The position numbers and the translations under genes were made by a program. Below the pieces are notes generated by a model that ran no database searches, was not told the origin of the DNA, and was given only the letters and a program-made list of their open reading frames with translations. From Andeanibacterium sp036384795 (GTDB lineage: Bacteria > Pseudomonadota > Alphaproteobacteria > Sphingomonadales > Sphingomonadaceae), in NCBI GenBank assembly GCA_036384795.1, contig DASVLP010000062.1:1-64000 (forward strand): a stretch of DNA of 64,000 bases. Direction: 5' to 3'. Position 1 is the stretch's first letter. Each line of letters starts with the position of its first letter. Below, in pieces: positions 13,974 to 21,968 of the stretch.

Positions 13974-15086
13974 TCAGCCTCCGGATCCGGGACCGTAAGT
14001 GATCTCGACGCGGCGGTTCTGCAGTTCGCGCACGCCGTCGGCGGTAGGAACGCGCGGATTGGCTTCGCCGAACGCTTGGCTCGAGATAGCGGACTGCGGA
14101 ATGCCCTTGCTGACCAGATAATTCTGGACCGAGGTATTGCGCCGAGCAGACAGGCCGAGATTGTACTGCGTCGAGCCCGACCGGTCGGTGTAGCCGGCCA
14201 GCATGATCGGAATGTTGTCGCAGTTGCCATAGGCGGCCACAGCGCTGTCGAGGATCGTCGCAGCCTCGGGCGTGATGTCCGACTTATCCCAGTCGAAGAA
14301 CACGATGTACGGCCCCTTGTTGCACACGGCCGCAGGCGGCGGAGGCGGAGGAGGCGGAGGAGGCGGCGGGGGAGGCGGCGGGGGCGGTGGCGGCGGGGGC
14401 GGAGGCGGCGGCGGGGCAGCCTTTCGGCCGAAGTTCACCACCAGGCTTGCGAGCACCGAGTGAGACTTGAAGTCGGTAGAAAAACCGTTGCCGTGCAAGT
14501 CGAGCAGATCGACGTTGTCGGCGTTGAAATAGCGATACTTCAGCCCCAGCTGCACGTTGTCGCTTACCGGGAAGCGCAGGCCGGCAAGCAGCTGCCAGGC
14601 AAACCCGCCGTCCTGATCGTCGACCACGCCGGGCATATTCACGGTGACCTTGGCGCCGCCGACACCGCCGCCGGCGAACACCTGGAATCCGTCATCATGG
14701 CCGAAATCGGCGAGCAGGTTGACCATTCCCGAAAGGGCATGGACGTTGCCGTCGACGTCATTGGTGCCGAGTACCAGGCCCGTTCCCGCGGTGGGAAATC
14801 CCGAATTGGCGGTCAGTTCGTCGAGGCCGGCATGCTTGTAGCCGACTTCACCCTCGAGCCGGATCCCGCCGAAGTCGTAGCCGACCACGCCGGCAACGTC
14901 ATAGCCGGTCTTCGGATTGATCGTGGCGGCACGGTCCGCGTTGTCGGAATCGACATGCATGTCGGTGGGCAACAACACGCCCGCATCCGCTTCGATATAG
15001 GCGTGGCCATCGCGCGCCGCTGCCGGTGCCGATACCAACAGTGCAGCCGCGGTGGCCGCGGCGGATAGATAGACGGTTTTTTGCAT
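13974..15086 (-). CDS. OmpA-family outer membrane protein with 27-proline linker
   Basis: 370 residues. Signal peptide at about 1-24 (AAALLVSAPAAARDG). An eight-stranded beta-barrel domain of the OmpA/OprF type follows (GHAYIEADAGVLLP, GYDVAGVVGYDFGGIRLEGE, FAWQLLAGLRFPVS, LGLKYRYFNAD). Then comes an uninterrupted run of 27 prolines and a C-terminal peptidoglycan-binding OmpA domain with NAYTDRSG-type motif (LAGYTDRSGSTQYN), LSARRNTSVQNYL and a terminal QNRRVEITYG. The barrel sits in the outer membrane and the C-domain holds peptidoglycan; the proline run would act as a stiff spacer. A strong terminator follows, and a perfect EcfG promoter lies 229 bases upstream at 15315-15339, implying a long leader. 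Confidence 0.93.
   Translation of the reverse strand: MQKTVYLSAAATAAALLVSAPAAARDGHAYIEADAGVLLPTDMHVDSDNADRAATINPKTGYDVAGVVGYDFGGIRLEGEVGYKHAGLDELTANSGFPTAGTGLVLGTNDVDGNVHALSGMVNLLADFGHDDGFQVFAGGGVGGAKVTVNMPGVVDDQDGGFAWQLLAGLRFPVSDNVQLGLKYRYFNADNVDLLDLHGNGFSTDFKSHSVLASLVVNFGRKAAPPPPPPPPPPPPPPPPPPPPPPPPPPPAAVCNKGPYIVFFDWDKSDITPEAATILDSAVAAYGNCDNIPIMLAGYTDRSGSTQYNLGLSARRNTSVQNYLVSKGIPQSAISSQAFGEANPRVPTADGVRELQNRRVEITYGPGSGG
14334..14414 (-). repeat. Proline codon tract (27 consecutive CCN codons)
   Basis: 27 consecutive proline codons in the OmpA gene, built mainly of CCG and CCT/CCC in irregular order, seen on the plus strand as a GGN run. The mixed codons mean it is not a simple mononucleotide repeat, yet length variation by slippage is still likely. 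Translation of such a run is expected to depend on EF-P. Confidence 0.95.
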
Positions 15087-15721
15087 ATCAAAACTCCTCG
15101 GAACATAACTCGTGCGTGGCGCGCGACCTAAGCCACGCGCCGGAGCGCGATCGCCCTCTTATTGAGCGGAGACACGGTTTCCCGTTGCCGGCAAACGTGA
15201 CCGGTGAGTGCAAGGCGGGCGCGACGCAGCGCTGAGCGTTGCCCTGTGGCCGTCGCTGCCGCGATACCTGAGCAATTGACCACGAAAGGCCCCCACTTGC
15301 GAACTCGCCGCTTCAACGGGACCTTTCAGCCTTGGTTCCCAACGGTTCGGCGCTCATTCAAGGTCGTGTTTGGGTTGTGGCATTTCTGCAACGCTGACCC
15401 CCTGGCGTGTTGTTCCGATGGATCGCGTGGTCTCGCAGCGCGCTCATCCTCCCGCGGCCGAAGGCTGCGCAAGCCGTTGGTTTACGCGACATGCAACCGC
15501 ACTTGTCCCTCGAGGGGCTGAAAAAACGCGCGACCACATGGGCGCGGCGGTCGCCTCGTCGTGAATTCGTGGCGGCTCGTCGCTTGGCTATGCGCGGGTT
15601 ACACGCGCCAGACGCACCATACGGGCGAGGTTAACCTATGCCTCAATAGACGGGACCCGCCCCTCGGCGGAGCGGCAAGCGCCGGCGTTGTAAGGGCGCG
15701 TTTTTCGGCCGGAGATTGGTC
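15087..15721. other. 635-bp intergenic region: long OmpA leader and unassigned DNA
   Basis: No convincing protein gene is seen here; short frames on both strands lack ribosome binding sites and look like chance. The region holds a perfect EcfG promoter on the minus strand (15315-15339) that would make a leader of about 220 bases before OmpA. A 7-bp inverted repeat GCGTGGC/GCCACGC near 15113-15137 lies in that leader. The part from about 15340 to 15721 contains nothing I can name; it precedes the small plus-strand gene at 15722. A small RNA in the leader is possible but unsupported. Confidence 0.5.
15315..15339 (-). promoter_or_regulatory. EcfG-type promoter upstream of OmpA
   Basis: On the minus strand: GGAAC (15339-15335), 16-base spacer, CGTT (15318-15315), an exact consensus match. 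Transcription would start near 15308 and read into the OmpA gene at 15086. Confidence 0.7.
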
Positions 15722-15949
15722 ATGGGACAATTCCATCTCAGGATAAGGCAGGACAGTGCGGGGAGCACCGAGGTTGTCCCGCTGGACGACGATGATGCAA
15801 GCAGCGCGCTGTCGACGCTGTTCTGGCGCAAGTGCGATCGGCAGGCCGAATTGTGGAACGCCGAACGCTTGATCTGCAAGCTCGAACGGGTCGGGTCGCG
15901 CGACGGCCTGTGGTACGTCGCGCCGGGGCAAAGCACGGTCGAGGCATAG
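15722..15949 (+). CDS. Hypothetical protein, 75 residues
   Basis: Small soluble protein with an acidic stretch (VVPLDDDDASSALS) followed by LFWRKCDRQAELWNAERLIC and a final GLWYVAPGQSTVEA. Three tryptophans in a short protein and a GGAG site 7 bases before the ATG at 15722 argue that it is real. An overlapping minus-strand frame (15599-15931) has no such site and a low-complexity composition, so the plus-strand reading is preferred. No family recognised and no membrane segment. Confidence 0.55.
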   Translation: MGQFHLRIRQDSAGSTEVVPLDDDDASSALSTLFWRKCDRQAELWNAERLICKLERVGSRDGLWYVAPGQSTVEA

Positions 15950-15989
15950 GCATCGAAAGTGCCGGCGTGGCGGGCGACGCTCGCCGCCG

Positions 15990-16466
15990 TTATGAAGCCG
16001 CGGACGCGCCGCTGCCGGTCGTGCCGGGTTCGCCGAAGCCGAGGGCCCTTAGTGCCTCGCGCAACGCGGTCATCGTATAGGGCTTGCCGATCAGCTTTTC
16101 GCCGCGTTCGAGCGGCGTGCCGCCATCCGCGTAGCCGGTCGCATAGATCACCCGGAGGCCCTCGACCATCTGCTTAGCCTCCTGGGCAAGCTCGCGCCCA
16201 TCCATTCCTCCTGGCATCCGAATATCGGTGAACAACAAGTCGAAGCGCTTGCCTTCGCGAAGAATGCCCAGCGCTTCGGTCGCGTCACGAGCGATCGTCA
16301 CGTCGAAACCGAAATCGCACAGATATTCGTAAGCGAGCTCCCGGATCAGCAACTCGTCCTCGACCAGCAGCGCGGCGTTCATCGAATCGCCGGCTGCTGC
16401 CGCGCCGTTTCGCCATGGCTGCGACCCGTCCGATCCATCCATTTCCATGTGATTTTCAGTTCCCAT
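15990..16466 (-). CDS. Single-domain response regulator under an EcfG-type promoter
   Basis: 158 residues. A poorly ordered N-terminal 30 residues precede one CheY-like receiver: acidic pocket in LLVEDELLIRE, phospho-Asp in DLLFTDIRMPGG, Thr/Ser position in RVIYATGYADGG and the conserved Lys in LIGKPYTMTAL. There is no output domain, so it acts by protein contact or as a phosphate relay or sink. The ATG at 16466 was chosen because it follows a GGGGGA site by 7 bases and sits 26 bases after the predicted EcfG transcription start; an internal ATG at 16382 would still keep the whole receiver. The ATGY after strand 4 recalls the single-domain FATGUY-type regulators of the sphingomonad stress response, but the match is partial. 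Confidence 0.88.
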   Translation of the reverse strand: MGTENHMEMDGSDGSQPWRNGAAAAGDSMNAALLVEDELLIRELAYEYLCDFGFDVTIARDATEALGILREGKRFDLLFTDIRMPGGMDGRELAQEAKQMVEGLRVIYATGYADGGTPLERGEKLIGKPYTMTALREALRALGFGEPGTTGSGASAAS

Positions 16467-16498
16467 CCTTATCCCCCCGGTAGAGTCTAACCGGAACC

Positions 16499-16523
16499 AA
16501 CGCTATCGAAGAGAGTTCGTTCC
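16499..16523 (-). promoter_or_regulatory. EcfG-type promoter of the response regulator gene
   Basis: On the minus strand: GGAAC (16523-16519), 16-base spacer, CGTT (16502-16499). Exact consensus, with the ATG at 16466 about 26 bases past the expected start point and a strong ribosome binding site between them. Confidence 0.78.
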
Positions 16524-16580
16524 ATCGCGGGCAATTCTACCTGGCGAAGACTTGCAGGGACGAGAGGGGAAGACACGCCG

Positions 16581-18491
16581 GTGCTGAACACGGTTGGGAG
16601 GTATTCGGCCGGGATGGCTGTCGCGGCCGCCTGCGTGCTGCTGTGGCCCAATGCGACGCGGGCCGCCGGGCTCGATGGTCTCGGCGATTTGCCGATCGAG
16701 GATCTCGGCGAGGTCAACGTCACGTCGGTCAGCAAGACGGACCAGCCCTTGAGCGATGCCCCGGCGGACATCTACGTGATCAACCGCGACGATATCTTGC
16801 GCTCCGGCGCGGCGACGCTGCCGGAAATGCTGCGCCTGGCGCCGAACTTGCAGGTTTATCAGAAGAGTCCCTGGAACTGGGTTGTCACCGCACGGGGCCT
16901 CAACGGCAACGACGGTGCGCAGAGCTATTCCAACAAGCTGCTCGTCCTGGTCGATGGACGGACGGTGTACACGCCCTTGTTTTCCGGCGTCTATTGGGAT
17001 CTGCCCGACGTCCTTCCCGACAACGTCGATCGGGTCGAGGTGATCAGCGGGCCTGGCGCCACGCTGTGGGGCGCGAACGCCGTGAACGGCGTGATCAACG
17101 TGATCACGCGCGATTCTTCGGAGACCCGCGGCCTCTATGCGGATGCGCGCGCCGGACCGGACCGCCAGGCGATCGGCGTGCGGCTCTCGGGCTATCTCAA
17201 CGACCAACTCAGCTATCGCGTGACCGGGCGTTGGCTGAATGAGAGCGCCGATTTTACTCCGGCGGGCCTTTCCGCGCACGACGATTTCGAAAGGCTGGGC
17301 GGCAACGTCCGCATCGACTGGACGCCAAGCGATCGCGACCAGGTGTCATTCCAGGGGGATCTGTTCGACGGACTGGCCGATCGGCCCACCGGCGGCGAGG
17401 ACACAGACGGCCGCAGCCTGGTCCTGCGATGGAACCGGCAGAACCCATCGAGCGAACTGCAGGCACAACTGTTCTACGATCGGTTTTCGCGCAATTCCGG
17501 TGCCGACGGCAACTTCCACGCCGACACTTACGATGGCGATTTCCAGCACAGCCTGACGGTCGGCAAGCAAAAGATCGTCTGGGGCGCGGGCGCACGGGCG
17601 GTGGTCTATTCGATCAACGGCACCGATTCCCTGTTTTTCGACCCGCCCGCGCGCACTTTGTTCATCGCCAACGGCTTTGTTCAGGACAGCTGGTCAGTCA
17701 CCCCCCAACTCGTCGCGACGGCGGGGCTGAAGCTCGAGCATCTGCCGTACGAGGGCAATTCGCTGCTGCCTCAGGTCACGCTCGCATGGAAGCCTTCGAC
17801 GGCGGTATTGCTGTGGGGTTCGATTTCGCGCGCGGTGCGCTCGCCCACTCCGTTCGACACCGACGTTCAGGAACGCTTGGGCGATCTCGTGTCGATCAGC
17901 GGAAATCCCGAGTTCCGGACTGAAAAGCTCACTGCTTTCGAGATCGGCACGCGGGTGCAGCCGGCGCGCGGCGTTTCGCTTTCGGCCACGCTGTTCCTCG
18001 ACCGCTATGACGACTTGCGGACTATCGAACTCGCTCCGGGGCCGGCCGCGCTTTCGCTCGGGTGGGGAAACTCCCTCCACGGCAACATCTACGGGCTCGA
18101 TGCGTCAGCCGAATGGCGGCTCGCCGACTGGTGGTCGCTGTCGGGAGGGCTCACTTTGCTCGAACAAGACCTTGAGTTCGATCCCGGCTCGGCGCAGATC
18201 GGCGGGGTCACCCAGGACGGGAACGATCCACCTTATTATGCAACTGTGCGTTCGATGATGAATTTCGGCGATCAGGTGAGCCTCGACCTCGATTTTCGTG
18301 CGGTCGGCGCGTTGCGCGATACCGCGGTCCCCGCCTACCAGGAGCTTAACGGGCGCGTGGCCTGGCAAGTCGCTTCTAAGGCCACTTTATCGGTTTCCGG
18401 CACGAACCTGCTGCACGACCGGCATCAGGAATATCCCGACGCCGACTTTATCCCGCGACGGGTGATGGCCGGCCTGGAATTGCGCTTTTGA
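16581..18491 (+). CDS. TonB-dependent receptor
   Basis: 636 residues with a signal peptide (AAACVLLWPNATRAAG), a plug domain (about 45-170: DAPADIYVINRDDILRSGA, LPEMLRLAPNLQVYQ, TARGLNG, VLVDGRTVYTPLFSGVYWD, RVEVISGPGATLWGANAVNG) and a TonB-type beta-barrel ending in the canonical aromatic RRVMAGLELRF. It sits in the outer membrane and imports a ligand with TonB energy. It is shorter than typical siderophore receptors (about 700-800), and the ligand is unknown. The start is a GTG at 16581 behind GAGGGGA; an ATG at 16614 would shorten the signal. The next two genes, a YfiR-like protein and a sensor kinase, are coupled to it, which suggests that the receptor feeds a signalling pathway. Confidence 0.92.
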   Translation: MLNTVGRYSAGMAVAAACVLLWPNATRAAGLDGLGDLPIEDLGEVNVTSVSKTDQPLSDAPADIYVINRDDILRSGAATLPEMLRLAPNLQVYQKSPWNWVVTARGLNGNDGAQSYSNKLLVLVDGRTVYTPLFSGVYWDLPDVLPDNVDRVEVISGPGATLWGANAVNGVINVITRDSSETRGLYADARAGPDRQAIGVRLSGYLNDQLSYRVTGRWLNESADFTPAGLSAHDDFERLGGNVRIDWTPSDRDQVSFQGDLFDGLADRPTGGEDTDGRSLVLRWNRQNPSSELQAQLFYDRFSRNSGADGNFHADTYDGDFQHSLTVGKQKIVWGAGARAVVYSINGTDSLFFDPPARTLFIANGFVQDSWSVTPQLVATAGLKLEHLPYEGNSLLPQVTLAWKPSTAVLLWGSISRAVRSPTPFDTDVQERLGDLVSISGNPEFRTEKLTAFEIGTRVQPARGVSLSATLFLDRYDDLRTIELAPGPAALSLGWGNSLHGNIYGLDASAEWRLADWWSLSGGLTLLEQDLEFDPGSAQIGGVTQDGNDPPYYATVRSMMNFGDQVSLDLDFRAVGALRDTAVPAYQELNGRVAWQVASKATLSVSGTNLLHDRHQEYPDADFIPRRVMAGLELRF

Positions 18492-18502
18492 AGTGGAGGG
18501 CC

Positions 18503-19027
18503 ATGCTGAGCCTGCAAGCCTTGCTTGCGCTTGTGCTGCTCGCGGCCAGTCCGGCCGCAGTGGACGGCGCTTCGCTCGAAGCGCAGGTGAAGGCGGCCTA
18601 CCTGTTCAAGCTCGCTTCTTTCGTCCGTTGGCCGGCGCCGCTGGCGGAGGGCGATTCCTTCAAGATCTGCGTCGCAGGGCGTGAAGATATCGCGGGCTTG
18701 TTGATGGCGTTCGCAAACGGCAAGCAGATCGAGAACCGGTCGGTTTCGGTCGCACAAGTCGCATCGCCGCAATCGCCGCAATTGGCCGCATGCCGGATGC
18801 TGTTTCTGGGCCGAGGGGCTCAGACCGCCGGTATGCTGATCTCCGCCACCCGAGGTCAGCCGGTACTGATCGTGACCGACCGGACCGCAGGAACGCGGGG
18901 TGGGGTGATCGAATTTATGGAGGTGGGTGGAAAGGTCAGGTTTGCGGTGGATCGGCGCGAGGCGACCAGCCGAAAGCTCGCGCTGGATTCAGAGCTTTTC
19001 CACGTCGCAGCGGAGGTCGAGCGATGA
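18503..19027 (+). CDS. YfiR-like (DUF4154) periplasmic protein
   Basis: 174 residues. Signal peptide MLSLQALLALVLLAASPAA, then the family opening LEAQVKAAYLFKLASFVRWP, a middle FKICVAGREDI strand, CRMLFLGRG, PVLIVTDRTAGTRGGVIEFM and VRFAVDRREATSRKLALDS. The last two blocks are the DUF4154/YfiR hallmark. In Pseudomonas, YfiR is a periplasmic repressor of the diguanylate cyclase YfiN; here the likely partner is the CHASE8-like kinase that follows. The ATG at 18503 was chosen as giving a clean signal peptide; a TTG at 18488, overlapping the receptor stop, would add five residues. It overlaps the next start by 4 bases (ATGA). Confidence 0.88.
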   Translation: MLSLQALLALVLLAASPAAVDGASLEAQVKAAYLFKLASFVRWPAPLAEGDSFKICVAGREDIAGLLMAFANGKQIENRSVSVAQVASPQSPQLAACRMLFLGRGAQTAGMLISATRGQPVLIVTDRTAGTRGGVIEFMEVGGKVRFAVDRREATSRKLALDSELFHVAAEVER

Positions 19028-20739
19028 GCCGATCCCTGTTCCAGCATGCCGCGGGCGGAGTGCTCGAGCGCCGATGGATCGGCTGGGTGCTTGCGGCTCT
19101 GCTGATCGCCTCGAGCATCGCGCTGGGCTTGCAGCGCGAGCATGCGATCTCGGCCGATCAGGCGCGCCAAGCGGACGTCCAGGCCAACATCCTCGCCGCC
19201 AGCGTCGGCGGAGCGCTCGCGTTCGATGACAAGTCGACGATGGAGGAATACCTCAACGCGCTCGGCCTCGACCAGGATATCCTCGCGGCGGGGATCTATA
19301 ACGATCAGGGGGCGCTGGTCGCCGGCTTCAGCAAGGACGGCGGTGCGCTTCCGCGCAGCGTCCGGATCCACCCGCCGCGGATCGCCGGATTCCAGCTCTC
19401 CGTCGTCCGGCAAGTGCGGCAGGAGGATCTGCTGCTCGGCTCGGTGTATTTGCGCACCTCCATCGAGCCGCTCAGCGCCCGCCTCACCCGTTACGGCGGG
19501 ATCGGCATCGTGGTGATCATGGCGGCGCTGCTGATCGCCATCCTTGGCGCGTCCAACGCCAAAGCCAAGGCAACCAACCGGGAGCTGCAAGACCAGATCG
19601 TTGCTCGCGAGCGCGCGGAAACGGCATTGCGCCAGGCGCAGAAGCTCGAGGCGCTCGGCCAGTTGACCGGCGGGGTGGCGCACGATTTCAACAACTTGCT
19701 GATGGCCGCTTCGAGCGGGCTCGAGCTGATGGAGCGGACCAGCGATCCCGAACGGCAGGGGCAGTTGAAGAAGGGGGTGCGCGATGCGCTCGATCATGGC
19801 GCGCGCCTCACTCATCATCTGCTGGCGTTCTCGCGCCAGTCGCCGGTCCAGACCGAGGTGATCTCGGTGGCCGACCGGATCGATCAGCTTGCCGAGCTCT
19901 TGCACCATTCGCTGCGGGAGAACATCTCCGTCTCGTTCGACATTCCCGGCGACGTCTGGCCGATCGAGGTGGATGCCTCGCAGTTCGACATCGCGGTGCT
20001 CAACATCGCGGTCAACGCGCGCGACGCGATGCCCACCGGCGGCGAAATCGTGATTTCCGCGCGCAACCTTGCCGCCGGCCTCGATGGCAAGGATGCGGTT
20101 CAGCTGCGCATCGAGGACGAAGGCACCGGCATGTCGGCCGAAGCGGCGGAGAAAGCGTTCGAGCCGTTCTTCACCCTGAAGGACGTGGGGCAGGGCACCG
20201 GGCTGGGCTTGAGCCAGGTCTACGGCTTCACCCGCAGCGCCGGCGGCAGCGCGGCGATCGCGAGCGAGCTCGGCGCGGGAACGATCGTCACGCTGACGTT
20301 CCCGCGCAGCGCTCCGGCGCCGGCCGCCACCGCGACCGAGCCGGTGCAGGCGCCGGCGGTCCGCATCGATCACAAATGTGTGTTGCTGGTGGAAGACGAT
20401 GCTTCGCTCAGCGATTTCGTCGGCCAGATGCTCGAAGAACTGGGCTCGACGGTGATCCGCGCCCGTTCCGCTCAAGCCGGGCTGCGCGCTTTCGCCGGCG
20501 CTCGCGTCGATCTGGCGATTTCCGACATGGTCATGCCCGGAAGCATGGACGGCCTGGCTCTGGCCAGGCGCCTGCGCGAGAAGGACGATCGCCTGCCGAT
20601 CGTGCTGATGACCGGCTACAGTGCCGCCGCTGCCGATGCGGCCGCCGAAGGGTTCGTAGTGCTGCGCAAGCCATTCACGTTCGAAACGCTCGCCGCGCAG
20701 CTGTCGAGCGCGATCGAGGCTGCCCGAGTGGAGCTTTAA
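19024..20739 (+). CDS. CHASE8-like sensor hybrid histidine kinase
   Basis: 571 residues. Membrane helix 1 at about 18-37, a periplasmic sensor domain (about 40-157) with LAASVGGALAFDDKSTMEEY, the CHASE8 signature region, membrane helix 2 at about 158-178, HisKA with His220 in GGVAHDFNNLL, HATPase with NIAVNARDAMP, DEGTGMS and GTGLGLSQVYGF, and a C-terminal receiver (about 450-571) with Asp near 501 in AISDMVMPG and Lys in VLRKPF. CHASE8 is the sensor domain of YfiN, the partner of YfiR, so this looks like a YfiR-controlled kinase in place of a cyclase. It starts with the ATG that overlaps the YfiR stop. Confidence 0.92.
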   Translation: MSRSLFQHAAGGVLERRWIGWVLAALLIASSIALGLQREHAISADQARQADVQANILAASVGGALAFDDKSTMEEYLNALGLDQDILAAGIYNDQGALVAGFSKDGGALPRSVRIHPPRIAGFQLSVVRQVRQEDLLLGSVYLRTSIEPLSARLTRYGGIGIVVIMAALLIAILGASNAKAKATNRELQDQIVARERAETALRQAQKLEALGQLTGGVAHDFNNLLMAASSGLELMERTSDPERQGQLKKGVRDALDHGARLTHHLLAFSRQSPVQTEVISVADRIDQLAELLHHSLRENISVSFDIPGDVWPIEVDASQFDIAVLNIAVNARDAMPTGGEIVISARNLAAGLDGKDAVQLRIEDEGTGMSAEAAEKAFEPFFTLKDVGQGTGLGLSQVYGFTRSAGGSAAIASELGAGTIVTLTFPRSAPAPAATATEPVQAPAVRIDHKCVLLVEDDASLSDFVGQMLEELGSTVIRARSAQAGLRAFAGARVDLAISDMVMPGSMDGLALARRLREKDDRLPIVLMTGYSAAAADAAAEGFVVLRKPFTFETLAAQLSSAIEAARVEL

Positions 20740-20757
20740 TCCGCTCGCCGCAGCCGG

Positions 20758-20940
20758 TCACTCGTCACGGTAATTAGGATCGCTCGCGATTTCGGCGCGC
20801 AGTTCGCGGGCCCCTTGCTCGCTGCGTTGCTCCGAACGCCGCGCGCGGCCGCCGCGGTTGCGCCAGAAGCCCCAGTAGATCGCGAGGATCAGCAAGACCG
20901 GCCCGATTACCGTAGCGAAGAACCAGAAGGGAAAGGTCAT
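20758..20940 (-). CDS. Small single-pass membrane protein, 60 residues
   Basis: One N-terminal membrane helix (FWFFATVIGPVLLILAIYWG) followed by a charged tail rich in Arg and Glu (RARRSEQRSEQGARELRAEI) ending ASDPNYRDE. It lies one base downstream of a second small gene on the same strand, so the two are probably co-transcribed. No family recognised; function unknown. It converges with the kinase gene ending at 20739. Confidence 0.65.
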   Translation of the reverse strand: MTFPFWFFATVIGPVLLILAIYWGFWRNRGGRARRSEQRSEQGARELRAEIASDPNYRDE

Positions 20941-20941
20941 C

Positions 20942-21166
20942 TCACTGCTCGTCGCCGTCGGTCGCGGTTTCGCTCCAGCGGCGGTCGCTCTTGGTTACTT
21001 GCCAGCGCTCTTCGGTATCCTTGCCGATCGTCTTGTCCGCCTCGGGCGGAGTGCGGTCGCCGGCGCGCGTCGCGCCCTCGCGCGGGCCCGTCCGCTCGGG
21101 TTCGCCCGGAGTGGCTGACGGGTTCTGGGTCACGATCCGCGAATCATTGGGTTCGTATTCGGCCAT
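20942..21166 (-). CDS. Small disordered hydrophilic protein, 74 residues
   Basis: A strongly hydrophilic protein with almost no hydrophobic residues, rich in Thr, Glu, Arg, Pro and Gly (PSATPGEPERTGPREGATRA), typical of an intrinsically disordered, possibly hydrophilin-like stress protein. The ATG at 21166 follows AAAGGAA on the minus strand. It precedes the 60-residue membrane protein by one base. The function is not known. Confidence 0.6.
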   Translation of the reverse strand: MAEYEPNDSRIVTQNPSATPGEPERTGPREGATRAGDRTPPEADKTIGKDTEERWQVTKSDRRWSETATDGDEQ

Positions 21167-21362
21167 CGTCGAGTTCCTTTATCGATGCCGCGCGGCCGGG
21201 GCCGATCGGCTAACCTTTCTATAGGTCCGCGAGTTCGGCGAAGTTCCCGGCATCGCCCGGAATTTCGACGGCCTGCGCGGCGGGCAGGGCGATACGTGCC
21301 GCCAACACTCTGAGGCCGTGCGTCGCGTCGCCCTGCGCCGGGCTCGTTTGGGCCGGCCAGCG

Positions 21363-21387
21363 GGAACCGTCCGCCTCGCCCAAGGTT
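21363..21387 (+). promoter_or_regulatory. Near-consensus EcfG-type promoter before the CinA-like gene
   Basis: GGAAC (21363-21367), 16-base spacer, GGTT (21384-21387): one mismatch to CGTT. It would start transcription about 27 bases before the GTG at 21421. Weaker evidence than the exact matches. Confidence 0.4.
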
Positions 21388-21420
21388 AGGTGTCTGAAGT
21401 CGCAACAAGCAGGATCCTCC

Positions 21421-21951
21421 GTGGAACAAAAGTCGATCGTTCAGCGCGTCGAGACCGCGAGCCTTTCGGCTTTGGCAGAGAATGTTCTGACGGTCGCGAG
21501 CTGGGCGAACATGAGCGTCGCGACCGCGGAAGGCTGCACGGGTGGCCAGATTTCCGCGCTTCTTTCGGGGATCGAGCGGGTTGGCAGCTGGTTTCGCTGT
21601 GGCCTCGTGGCTCATTCCAACGAGGCGACCGCGGCGCTGCTGGGCATCCCCTTAGGCGAGCTCGAGCGCAACGGCGGAGTGAGCCGGGAAGTCGCCATCG
21701 CAATGTCCGAAGGTGCTTTGCGGATCGCGCGGGCCGACGTCGCGGTCGGCGTATGCGGCCACACCGGACCGATGGGCCGGCACAACAACGGGCTGGTGCA
21801 CATCGCGGTGACCGATCAGGTCGGACGGGTTAAGCACAACGAGTTCCGGTTCGGCGAGGTCGGCTGCGCCGAGGGGCGCCTGCTCGCGACGGCCTCGGCG
21901 CTGACGATGCTGCACGAGGCGATCGTCAAGGCTGAGCGCAGCCACTTCTAA
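21421..21951 (+). CDS. CinA/PncC-like protein with replaced catalytic motifs
   Basis: 176 residues covering the CinA C-terminal (nicotinamide mononucleotide amidohydrolase) domain only. The fold is clear: LSVATAEGCTGGQISALLSG style opening (MSVATAEGCTGG), GVSREVAIAMSEGALRIARAD, VGVCGHTGP and NGLVHIAV. Active PncC proteins carry ESCTGG and a YSN-x-x-K segment; here these are EGCTGG (Gly38 in place of Ser) and HSNEAT (His65 for Tyr, Thr70 for Lys). Loss of these residues suggests that it does not deamidate NMN and may have a binding or regulatory role. The start is a GTG at 21421 after AGGATCCTCC. A near-consensus EcfG promoter is just upstream. It converges with the debranching gene. Confidence 0.8.
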   Translation: MEQKSIVQRVETASLSALAENVLTVASWANMSVATAEGCTGGQISALLSGIERVGSWFRCGLVAHSNEATAALLGIPLGELERNGGVSREVAIAMSEGALRIARADVAVGVCGHTGPMGRHNNGLVHIAVTDQVGRVKHNEFRFGEVGCAEGRLLATASALTMLHEAIVKAERSHF

Positions 21952-21968
21952 GCCGTAAACTCCATCCC

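Noticed and set aside
15599..15931. Minus-strand frame of 110 codons over the small gene at 15722
   Set aside because: No ribosome binding site; the plus-strand frame has a good one and a more protein-like composition.
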